64,000 bases of DNA from Asterella californica. Its lineage: Eukaryota; Streptophyta; Marchantiopsida; Marchantiales; Aytoniaceae. Under the pieces are notes generated by a model. That model ran no database searches, had not been told where the DNA came from, and saw only the letters and a program-made list of their open reading frames with translations. The position numbers were made by a program, and so were the translations under genes. Below, one piece after another: positions 44,861 to 53,137 of this stretch. How positions within the stretch are numbered: the first letter of the stretch is position 1; every line of letters starts with the position of its first letter. The DNA lies in NCBI GenBank assembly GCA_036924285.1, contig JAYKYS010000010.1, positions 10,639,001-10,703,000 on the forward strand, in the 5' to 3' direction.

Positions 44861-47265
44861 CGAAAATCCTTGAACTCTTCACTCACCCTTGGAAGCGGCT
44901 TCTCCCTCAAACGATCTCGGTTGCGCTCGTGGTTGGACGGTACAGTCAGGAACTGTACCGCTCTCTTCCCATCTTGACTTCGGATCCTAGCATACGCAGA
45001 TCCGTCGTCCAGTACCTTTGTCTCCATCCGGGTTGCTATGATGAAAGGTTGATCCAGAACGAGTGGGTATGATGTTGCTTCCTGAACAAAGAAGTTTTGC
45101 TCAATAGCAACATCACCTACGCGCACTCTGATGTCAGGACAAGCTCCATACAAGTCTCCTCTCGTGTTGTTGGCTGCTCTTATGACCCATCCATGCTCTG
45201 TGTCGATAGGCCACTTCTTCCTCTTGTACAGCTCCTTCGACATGATGTTGATTTCTGATCCATGATCGATCAGAGCAACCACCGGCTCATCCAAGTCCTC
45301 GATCCTCACCAACGTCTCCGTCGTAGCTCGAGCCCAGTGACTGTGGCTGTAATGACTTGAGCTCCGCTTCCCATCCTCCTCTTCATCCTCAAAATGCACC
45401 TTGCGCCTTCGATCTCTTTCTTCCTCTGGAGAATAGACACTGCACCTTGCAAGCTCTCTCTCCTCATCCACTGACATCCTAGTATCCAAAGCATGTGATA
45501 AACCAGTCTCACCCGTAATTTGTCGTTTCCGTTTGATGACATCGATGATGACATCATGAAACTCACGCTTGGCGATGCCTAACACTTCTCTCAAAGTAAA
45601 CTCCACCTTCGCATTCAGAATGCGATCTTCCAAGACTCCCTTCAAGTCTGTTGAAGCCTCGATATCCGACTGTAGCTTGTACGCAGCCGGCTTACCCTTC
45701 TCCTTCTGAGATTTCCCTTTCAATGGAGAAGGAGCATCGTCCATCGGTAGGTCTTGAGCTCCTGCATCCCGAAGCTCTTGGCGAACCTTCTCCCCTCGAG
45801 TCTGTCTCTTTGAAGAAGTCCCTTCTCCTGAATCCTCTGAATCTCGTCTTCTCTTCTCTTCCAACAACGCTTCGTGTTGGTTCTTGGCGATGTACGCATG
45901 CACCGATAGAGCTTCTATCGGATCCTCCCATCCAGTATCCTTTCTGATCGTTGCAGCTGTCCTCTGCAACGTCTCACGTGCCATCTTCCCTTTCTGTTTC
46001 ATGGAGATGGCAGATGACCACAACTCACTTGGCTCAACTTGCTTGTTGAAACTCCTCTCAGCCTGATCCTCTACCCTTGTGCCATAAGTTCCAGCTTCCA
46101 CGATGGCGACTGCTTGTGCTGATAGGTGGTCCTCAACCAACTTCTTCATCCCTCCTCTACCAAAGTTGGTCTGAAGAAGTGCACCTGTATCCTTCAACGC
46201 TACCTTCCCATCCTTCCAGAAGATCACCCCTTGCTGCAAGGTATCACTGAACTCCTTGCAATCTCTGCGCGGATGATCGGTACCATCGCACCAGATACAC
46301 CGCTGGATCCAGCCTTGCTTCTCAACAGGTTTTGCTCCGCTTGTAGATCCTTGCTCCTCCAATCTGGTGAGCTTGATCTGCAAGTCTCGCATCCCACGCA
46401 TGATCTCCTCAAGACTTGAGTCCTTCTTCGGAGATACTATCGGTGTCTGAACAACTGGAACAGCAGGAGCAACCGGCACTACCTGTCTAGCAACAGGAAC
46501 AACTGGTCGAACTACAGGAACAGGTGTTACAGCAGTTGGTGCTGGTGTCAGTCTCCTAACAGGAACCTTCTCTCGCCTCCGCTCCCTCTTGGTGAGCAGA
46601 CCAACAGCTTCTTCAACCTTCTTCCAGCTGCTAGTCAATCCATCGTCCTCCTCCCGGTCTTCCAGAAGTATCTCTAGCTTCTCCTGCAACTTCTCATCTG
46701 CAGCCCGAAGAAATAGCTCTGTCTTGTTGGACTGCAACGTCAACTTCTCCATCCTGGTCAACCGTGAAAACTGCTTCTCAAACTCTCTGAGCAACTCAGT
46801 AGCTTGTAAACCCTTCCTTGGTTGCTCAACCCACTCCAAGAATGACTTCTTGGTGACTCGATCAGAGTCTTCCAAGAAGTACTCATCCATCAAGGCACGA
46901 GCAAAGGTCTCCCAATCCTTGTTAAAATGCTTCGTTAGCATTTTAACATGATCCCTAATCTCTGGAGCTGCTGCCAACTCAAACGTCTCAATCATCTCAT
47001 CTTCTGAGACCCGGTTCAGCTCCATCTCCTTCACATAATGTCTCAGATACTTTGAGACATCTCTTCCATCAAACTGGTCAATCCTGCTGACCACCGCTTG
47101 TAGCGCCTTTGTTGCCAAAGCTTCCTTCCGCTCATCAGACTGTTGCTGCCGTAAGAACATAGTGAAAGCTTGGAACATCGATGCAGTCGCCGGATCCAAC
47201 TGCACCTTCGGTAACCCACTTGAACCACTAGCTCCATCTCCATCACCTTTCCCATCCCCACTCAT
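44857..47265 (-). CDS. gag-protease polyprotein of gamma element
   Basis: 802 residues from the ATG at 47265 (an upstream in-frame TTG at 47286 is not needed). Gag: ELNRVSEDEMIETFELAAAP and RVTKKSFLEWVEQP (residues about 80-150), forming the particle. A Pro/Val-rich linker lies at about 235-280. The zinc knuckle CIWCDGTDHPRRDC (Cys323, Cys326, His331, Cys336) binds RNA. A charged spacer follows, then the protease domain from about 640 with HWARATTETLVRI, ALIDHGSEINIMS (Asp667-His668-Gly669 in place of D-S/T-G) and a second conserved part TSYPLVLDQPFI. The stop TGA overlaps the pol ATG. The frame is fully open, so the protein is probably made. Confidence 0.93.
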   Translation of the reverse strand: MSGDGKGDGDGASGSSGLPKVQLDPATASMFQAFTMFLRQQQSDERKEALATKALQAVVSRIDQFDGRDVSKYLRHYVKEMELNRVSEDEMIETFELAAAPEIRDHVKMLTKHFNKDWETFARALMDEYFLEDSDRVTKKSFLEWVEQPRKGLQATELLREFEKQFSRLTRMEKLTLQSNKTELFLRAADEKLQEKLEILLEDREEDDGLTSSWKKVEEAVGLLTKRERRREKVPVRRLTPAPTAVTPVPVVRPVVPVARQVVPVAPAVPVVQTPIVSPKKDSSLEEIMRGMRDLQIKLTRLEEQGSTSGAKPVEKQGWIQRCIWCDGTDHPRRDCKEFSDTLQQGVIFWKDGKVALKDTGALLQTNFGRGGMKKLVEDHLSAQAVAIVEAGTYGTRVEDQAERSFNKQVEPSELWSSAISMKQKGKMARETLQRTAATIRKDTGWEDPIEALSVHAYIAKNQHEALLEEKRRRDSEDSGEGTSSKRQTRGEKVRQELRDAGAQDLPMDDAPSPLKGKSQKEKGKPAAYKLQSDIEASTDLKGVLEDRILNAKVEFTLREVLGIAKREFHDVIIDVIKRKRQITGETGLSHALDTRMSVDEERELARCSVYSPEEERDRRRKVHFEDEEEDGKRSSSHYSHSHWARATTETLVRIEDLDEPVVALIDHGSEINIMSKELYKRKKWPIDTEHGWVIRAANNTRGDLYGACPDIRVRVGDVAIEQNFFVQEATSYPLVLDQPFIIATRMETKVLDDGSAYARIRSQDGKRAVQFLTVPSNHERNRDRLREKPLPRVSEEFKDFR

Positions 47266-47320
47266 GACTGCCAATCTCTTCTTCAAAGTTCACACACAGA
47301 AGAAATCTCCACCCCAGACC

Positions 47321-47338
47321 TTCACGTCGAGTTCACCA
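47321..47338 (-). other. primer binding site of gamma element, Trp tRNA
   Basis: TGGTGAACTCGACGTGAA starts 4 nt inside the 5' LTR boundary. From memory of the plant Trp tRNA 3' end it would pair at 17 of 18 positions. Confidence 0.75.
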
Positions 47339-47342
47339 CCGA

Positions 47343-49375
47343 TGTCGTGTCGGATATTTTGTGCGTGAAGGATGTCCAGGAAAATGCGAGGTTCCTGGCT
47401 GTGGAGATGCTGTGTGCCAAACAGAGACAAGACAGAGAAGAACAACCACGAAATGAACGCTGCGATATATACCACTCTGAAAGTATGTACACTGTCGGTT
47501 CTTTCTCCAAACAGCACAAAACTGAGGAAAAGACCAGAGCGGTCTGTAACCTAAAGCCCTAAAACAAACCCCTGAAACGCAACCCTAGTCTGAAATCGCC
47601 AAAGCGTAGCTCAAAGCAAGAGGAACTTCTCTTTGCTAACAACCAGAGCCACAACAGTATCATGCGATCCAAACCCAAGTCCAAACCACATCCACACACT
47701 AGCTCTTGGCTAAAGCTAGCTACCACAAGCCATACACAACCAACTAAGTCCTTAACGAACTCAAAAGGACGAAACCTGTAGCGAAGGAACCGAAAAAGAC
47801 CTATCTGGGAACTTTCTCCTTTCGCCAAACGATCTTCAAATGTTGATAGGGTCTCCTTCCCTGACTCCGTTGGCCCAAGAAACCTTCAGATCCGACTCCC
47901 GATAGTCGAGATATCGTCAATTTTCGGTCGCAGGTGATCGAACCTTCAAAAACTCCTCCCTGCGGCTTAAAACCGCTCACACCGCACAAACGGATCGTCT
48001 AAACTGATATCCGTCTTCGCTGGTAGGTAGATCTGGCTACCCTGAACCCAACAAGACTCCAAACAAGCCGTTTGGAGTTCCCCTTGCAAATCTACTCGAG
48101 AAATTTGGTCGCAGGCTACAAAAAACTGACGTAAATCGGCTCCCTGCGGCTCAAATTTGCTCACCACACCCAAACCAACAATCCAATTCACGTACAGTCT
48201 TCTCTTATGAGTAGATGAAGACTCCCTGATCGCATAGGCACCAAGAACGAAGAGCTTGGCTCACCGATCGCAAAGAACAGCCCAACCTCAGGTCGCAGGC
48301 GAACGAAAATCTGATGTAAGCGTTTCCCTGCGAGCCAATTTCACTCAAAACTTCCAACCCGCCCGATAAAAACTGGTATCGTCTTCAATTTCCTGTAGAA
48401 CTCGGTGTTCTGATCCCGTTGGATCCAAGGACAGCAAGTTTGGACTCCGGAACGGCCCGAACGGTCCAACTCTCCTTCACAGGTAATTGAAAACCCCAAA
48501 TCTGCTTCATGCGTCTCAATTTCACTCAGTACGCACTCCCCGATCCGTCTCTTCCCAAACCGTTTGAACCAGTGCGTAGCCTGCACAGATCTGAATCCAA
48601 CGACGCCTTGCGCGCTTGCATTGGACTCCCAAATCTCCCGCACCGTCCGTTGACAGGTCGCAGGCGCAAAGCAAGCCCCTTAAGCAGCCCCCTTGTTACA
48701 GTCTGTACGTACGAAGTTCAACCCTCAATAATAAGAAGCAGGCCCCTTGCGTGTTTGATATAACGCCTGAAGCCCTAAATACCCAGTCAGCAAGTAACTA
48801 GGGGTCTAGCTTGATTTTACCTTTTTCCGAATCGCATAACTTCCGGATCGCATAACTTCTTCTCTGGATGTCCAAACGAAATAAACAAGATGCCCATGGA
48901 AAGCTGACAACGAGCTCTATCCATCTATGCGGTAAAAGTAAAGATCCGAAGTTGCGCCAAAAGCTCGTAAGCTAGGGCCTAGCTTGTTTTCTCCATCTTT
49001 CGAGTCCTGTAACTTCTTCACTATGCGTCCAAACGAAGTAGACAAAGTGCCTATAGAATGCTGACAAGGAGCTCTATCCACTGGTGCGATAAGAACGAAG
49101 ATCCGAAGTGGTGCCAAAAACCCGTAAGCTGGGGCCTAGCTTATTTTCTCCATCTTTCGAGTCCTGTAACTTCTCCACTAGGCGTCCAAACGAAGTAGAC
49201 AAAGTGCCTTTGGAAAGCTGACAAGGAGCTCTACCCATCTATGTGATGAAAATGGAGATCTGAGATTGTGCCAAAAGCCCGTAAGCTGGGGCCTAGCTTG
49301 TCTTCTCATGAGTGTCTTTGGAGCAACAAGTATCGAAGTTTGAATTTCAAGTAGGAGCCGGTCCACGACACGACA
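47343..49375 (-). repeat. 5' LTR of gamma element
   Basis: 2033 bp. The half far from gag holds three tandem units of about 157 bp (marker GGGCCTAGCTT) and the middle holds about five diverged units of about 180 bp (marker GGTCGCAGG), the same as in the 3' LTR. TATA is at 47473-47464. Confidence 0.95.
47464..47473 (-). promoter_or_regulatory. TATA box of gamma 5' LTR
   Basis: GGTATATATC on the minus strand, about 120 nt from the LTR end, predicts transcription starting near 47435 and a short R-U5 of about 90 nt. The same motif is at 39413-39404 in the 3' LTR. Confidence 0.5.
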
Positions 49376-49879
49376 ACGTGGCATGTGCCTGGGAGCACCA
49401 CTTGTCTTTTTGTGGAAGACAGGCAGGGTAGGAATGGGTGGAAGATTGAATCTTACCGGGAACCGAAGAAGCGACTTCTGGCGAAGCTGTTTCTGCATCT
49501 CTTCCCCAAGGGGAAAGCGCAGAAGACGAGGTACCTGGGAGATCAGGACGTAGAGTTCCTGGAAGCAGTGTGGGATGAAAGAGTGTCCATCTACTGGGGC
49601 GCATACGTCCACAACTATGTACAGGCGGAGCTAGCGTACTTGGGTACCTCGGCGGGAGGACACTTGACACCTTTCTTCTGCTACTTGTACGTAGCCATGG
49701 GGGATCTTCGGGAAGATCAGCTGGCGAAGTATGGGCCAACAGGGCAACAGGAAGAGAAGGAAGAGACCTCAAAAGACGACGACAGAGCCAGCAGCCGCAA
49801 CTCCCCCTCCCACTCTGATGCCACAGTTGAGGTCCGGCTCCCACCAGAAGACGCTTCTGATGAGGGAAGACGAGTCTAG
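49376..49879 (+). pseudogene. LARD-like element ORF, segment after the gypsy insertion
   Basis: Continues the split frame with VEDRQGRNGWKIESYREPKK, KTRYLGDQDVEFLEAVWDER and YVQAELAYLGTSAGGHLTPF, a Trp/Tyr-rich globular segment, then an acidic EEKEETSKDDD run and a TAG at 49877-49879. The downstream 508-codon frame starts in a different phase within its last 150 bp, so either a frameshift mutation or programmed frameshifting or splicing links the two. Confidence 0.55.
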
Positions 49880-51257
49880 TGGGTCGGAAGACGCCACGTC
49901 ATCGAGGAAGATGGGTCTTAGAAGTGTACCTAGGAAGCCCACCTCCCTCATTCATTCAAGATCGGAGTCCGACTCGGAAGAAGAACTGCTGAGTACCCGA
50001 TCAGAGCAGAAGGCCGCTTCTGCAACACCTGGGAGTCTTCCGAAGACTCTAGAAGACAAGAGAAGAAGGGATACTCCTACTGCGATGCGAGGAAGCGCAG
50101 TGAAGAGAACTGCTCCTGCCATGAGGGATCTTCCACCCCGGAAGATGAGAAGGGTAGCTTCTTCTTGTGCGCAGAAGATGAAGGCCATCGTGGTGGAAGA
50201 GGCATCCTTGCCTCTGGAAGACAAGGTCGACACCTCCGAGCGAGTGGTGGAGATGAACCTGTCTTCCGCAGGAAGAAGATTGGAAGAGTTCAGCGCCTTC
50301 TTCCACACAGAGATCCAGCCAGCTATGGAGTTTCTGGAGAAGAGAGCGAAGGCTCAAGAGAAGCCGCTACAACCTGGATTCGATCTACGCACCTTGCTGC
50401 GACAGGAAGAAGACCAGAAGAAGACGGAGTCGGTGGAAGCCAGTCTCCGCACCACGGAGAAGCTCGCAGCAAGATACAAGGCGGAAGTAGCCACTTTTGC
50501 CAAGGAGCTGGTGCAGCTTCGGAAGAGCAACCAGGAGTTGCAGGCGCGTGTACAGCAACGCGATCAGGAGGTTCTCCGAGTGCGAGAGAAGATCACCGCC
50601 CTCGCAGAAGAGAAGATGACATGGGCGAAACAGCAAGAAGCCGTAGAAGCGCGAGTTGCAGTCGAGAAGACGCAGCGGGAAGCAGCGGAGGCTCGTGCAC
50701 AGGAGATGCTAGCACAGTCGGTGGAAGCGCTTCGGAAGAAGTTCAACTTCATCGCAGGTAGGAAGCTACTTACCTTGGCTAGAGGATGGGACAGCGAGTC
50801 CAAGACAATGTTGGTAGAATGCAGAGAGAGCATGTTCAGATACTTGGATCGGCAGATAGAGGGAGTGAAGACACTCTATGGTCTTTCCTCGCTTCCGACA
50901 CCTGCAACTGCGTCTTCCCAAGCTCCAGTACCATCTACTGAATCCGGAATGGAGAAGGAGGAGTTCGACCTCGCTGTGCACTTGGTAGTGACAGCGTTGG
51001 AGCCGAGAAGACACCGGAAGACGTCTCGGAAGACAAGATGTCTTCTGGAAGACAGGAAGACGAGCCGTCTTCCCAAGTATTCCGTGTGGAGGAAGCGACT
51101 TCCCCGGACCCCTCAGAAGACCGAAGACGCACCACTTGACTCTGCTTCCCAGAAGATGCTCGCGTCTTCCGAAGCAGAAGCCGAAGCCGAGGAAGACGCA
51201 GCCGCAGCGACAGCAGGGTCAGCGAAGAGTGATGAGGAGGAAGCCACCTCAGTGTGA
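49731..51257 (+). CDS. coiled-coil protein of the LARD-like element (508 codons)
   Basis: The longest frame of this element. Residues 1-150 are basic and Ser/Glu-rich with KRTAPAMRDLPPRKMRR (a possible nuclear signal). Residues about 225-335 are a long heptad-like helix rich in Glu, Gln, Lys and Ala (KELVQLRKSNQELQARVQQR and similar). Residues 340-385 are a conserved-looking block with ARGWDSESKTMLVECRESMF. The end is low-complexity with Glu-Ala runs. No enzyme motif. A structural, gag-like role is inferred from the position in a retroelement. The ATG used overlaps the preceding frame and is uncertain. Confidence 0.5.
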   Translation: MGQQGNRKRRKRPQKTTTEPAAATPPPTLMPQLRSGSHQKTLLMREDESSGSEDATSSRKMGLRSVPRKPTSLIHSRSESDSEEELLSTRSEQKAASATPGSLPKTLEDKRRRDTPTAMRGSAVKRTAPAMRDLPPRKMRRVASSCAQKMKAIVVEEASLPLEDKVDTSERVVEMNLSSAGRRLEEFSAFFHTEIQPAMEFLEKRAKAQEKPLQPGFDLRTLLRQEEDQKKTESVEASLRTTEKLAARYKAEVATFAKELVQLRKSNQELQARVQQRDQEVLRVREKITALAEEKMTWAKQQEAVEARVAVEKTQREAAEARAQEMLAQSVEALRKKFNFIAGRKLLTLARGWDSESKTMLVECRESMFRYLDRQIEGVKTLYGLSSLPTPATASSQAPVPSTESGMEKEEFDLAVHLVVTALEPRRHRKTSRKTRCLLEDRKTSRLPKYSVWRKRLPRTPQKTEDAPLDSASQKMLASSEAEAEAEEDAAAATAGSAKSDEEEATSV

Positions 51258-52954
51258 CACTCGAGGTAACTGCATGGCTTTCTAGCTTATCAGAAGCCGC
51301 GTTATGAGCTCTGATAGGAGCAGATCAGGTAGAGGTTGCCTCCGTGCAATCAAAGTAGATAGTAACCGAAGTGACAAACTCCCAATTTAGTAGGACCGAA
51401 CATGCTATCTTAAGGGTGGCAGTTTTCGATGTAAAATTAGTTAGGACACCATGTGGCAGCATAGGTAGCGTAGGAGAAACAAGGTGGATGGCTAATTAGG
51501 AGGGGGAACCGTTTGCATGTGGGCTGGCAGCCTCCTGTCAGCGCCTCTCTCTCCCTGGTGGTCGCCTCCTTTGATTCTCACGGCAGCGACATAAGTAGGA
51601 TTGCAGCGTAGGAATGGAGCTAGCTGCTGCACACCCATATCGATTCTATGGTACAGGCAGACTAGACACATTAGAGACACATGACAGATAGTTCTTGGCA
51701 CACTACACCCGTCGTTGGAAACATACGAATAGTCTTGGAATACACAGGAGGGGTCTGCATGCTCGTACCAGCAGTGGTTCGAAGATGTAGATAGAGGTAG
51801 TGGACAGTTTAGGAGCAGGGAACGGCATCCTCGTGCAGTCCTGTTGACTAGACTGGTGTGTCGAGGAGTAGACGCAGGAAGTAGAGGGAGTGAGCTTCCC
51901 AATGCCAATGTGACTTCTTCTCGGGGAATGGATTGCTGATTTGAGTGCAGAAGCTTAACTCGTGTCTTCTGGGTGGTGGGTTTTCTTGAATTCGCTCCCA
52001 ATTGTGCATGAGAAGTGTTCTTCTTGAGTGGCGGTGAATGTCAACAGTTGTGGAAGTGTAGCTTGACTCGTTCAGTAGAGCACTTGGGATCTGCGTACGA
52101 ACGGTCTTATGGGTAAGGGATCCCAGAAGACAGAGTAGTCAGAGCAGCGAAGTGAAGAAGAAAGAAGCCTTCTTCCCACAGCAGAAGACGACATCCTCGA
52201 GTAGAAGACGGTGCAACTGTACACATGTTTGTTGTCTTCCTCCCCAAACTATTACAAGCAGGGATGGCTTGTTAGTCAGGATCCGGACTAGAAGCCTGTC
52301 GGAATCTTAATTTCCTCTTTTCATCTTGTTTTCTCTTGTTTGGATTTTCTCTTCTTCCCCATCTTCTCTCATCTTCCCCATCTTCTTACCTTCTTCTAGT
52401 GAGCTTCCGAGACTTCTATTGAGCTTCCGTGAAGGTGAATGTCGTTGTAGTGCTGCAGGAAGACTATTTCCGTAGGCAGAAGCCTGGGAAGGCTACAGGG
52501 GGGCATACACCCTATGATTGATCTAACCCGTTGTAATGTGAGTGGAAGAGTAAGGTGTAACGACCGTTGCTAGTCGACTTCTGTGGAGTAGGGCAATCTT
52601 CTGGAGGTGTGAGAAGACGAGTTGAATCCCCAGAAGACGAGAATCGCTTCGCGAAGAAGGTATCGAGAAGACCGGAAGAAGCAACCTGGAAGCAGGAAGA
52701 TCATCTTCCCGAGCTTCTCTGTGAATAGTTGTGTGATATTTTAGTTAGTAGTTGTTTGTTTAGTTCCAGAGCACCTTTTTGCGTGTCTGGAAGACGCATG
52801 GTCTTGTGAGAAGACGGGATTTCTAGGCAAAACCCGTGTGTTTGTGTGTTAGAACAGATCTTAGAGCTTAGAGCAGCGTTACTTGTGCAAATCCTCTGTG
52901 GGAACGATATCTTGTATACTAAATGGGCAAAAGGAGTAATCCTGCGTCACTACA
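51258..52954 (+). other. 3' part of LARD-like element, non-coding
   Basis: No plus-strand gene. A minus frame at 51492-52001 has no motif. GAAGAC/GTCTTC is again frequent at 52120-52250 and 52600-52820. A G-run (CTACAGGGGGGC) at about 52493 might be a polypurine tract. The last 90 bp (GTGGGAACGATATCTTG onward) have the look of a plant LTR end. Confidence 0.5.
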
Positions 52955-53068
52955 GTAAACCAGCCACAGCCTGAAGCCCAACGCTTCCCTGAGTAGATTG
53001 AACACAGCCTTCAAGCTCATATCACAACCAGAAGGTTCGCCCTTCCCAGGAAGACTCTCAACTCGACA
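52955..53068 (+). repeat. 5' LTR of beta element, last part
   Basis: Begins with the second GTAAA copy and runs CCAGCCACAGCC... to CAACTCGACA, matching the last 110 bp of the 3' LTR. Confidence 0.9.
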
Positions 53069-53070
53069 TC

Positions 53071-53088
53071 TGGTGCTTCCACTGAGAG
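53071..53088 (+). other. primer binding site of beta element (tRNA not assigned)
   Basis: TGGTGCTTCCACTGAGAG begins 2 nt after the LTR end at 53068. The minus-strand beta element has the same site with a one-base deletion (34860-34844). It differs clearly from the Trp-type site of the alpha and gamma elements. I could not match it to a tRNA from memory. Confidence 0.6.
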
Positions 53089-53137
53089 CTCTTGGGGTGA
53101 TTGATTGAGAAGGTTGAGTTTACTACAAGGAGAGAAG

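Larger units (their letters stand above)
39283..49375 (-). mobile_element. young, apparently autonomous Ty3/gypsy element (family gamma), TSD ACGT
   Basis: The 5' LTR is at 47343-49375 and the 3' LTR at 39283-41314 (2033 and 2032 bp). They begin TGTCGTGTCGG and end CCACGACACGACA, a 9-bp inverted end. The duplication ACGT is at 39279-39282 and 49376-49379. By eye the LTRs differ at about eight positions and one 1-bp indel (about 99.6%). The primer site, two intact ORFs that overlap by ATGA, and a polypurine tract are all in place. It is the innermost insertion, and it split a frame of the LARD-like element. Confidence 0.96.
37005..52954 (+). mobile_element. LARD-like or giant-LTR element, TSD GTAAA, coding for a coiled-coil protein
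   Basis: Begins TGTGGTGCCCACAAATTAC and ends CCTGCGTCACTACA. It is flanked by GTAAA (37000-37004 and 52955-52959) inside the 5' LTR of the beta element. Without the 10.1-kb gypsy insertion it is about 5.86 kb. I find no second copy of either end inside, so no LTR pair is visible, and there is no RT or integrase. It contains frames for a gag-like and coiled-coil product and is saturated with GAAGAC/GTCTTC. Options are a very long solo LTR, or a LARD-type non-autonomous element that lost a terminal repeat. Confidence 0.75.

Noticed and set aside
49385..51257. CRISPR-like or tandem protein repeat from the recurrent GAAGAC motif
   Set aside because: Spacing is irregular and on both strands; it is a dispersed hexamer and not an array.
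51492..52001. 169-codon minus-strand frame in the LARD-like element
   Set aside because: No motif, opposite strand to the coding frames of the element, composition like its surroundings.
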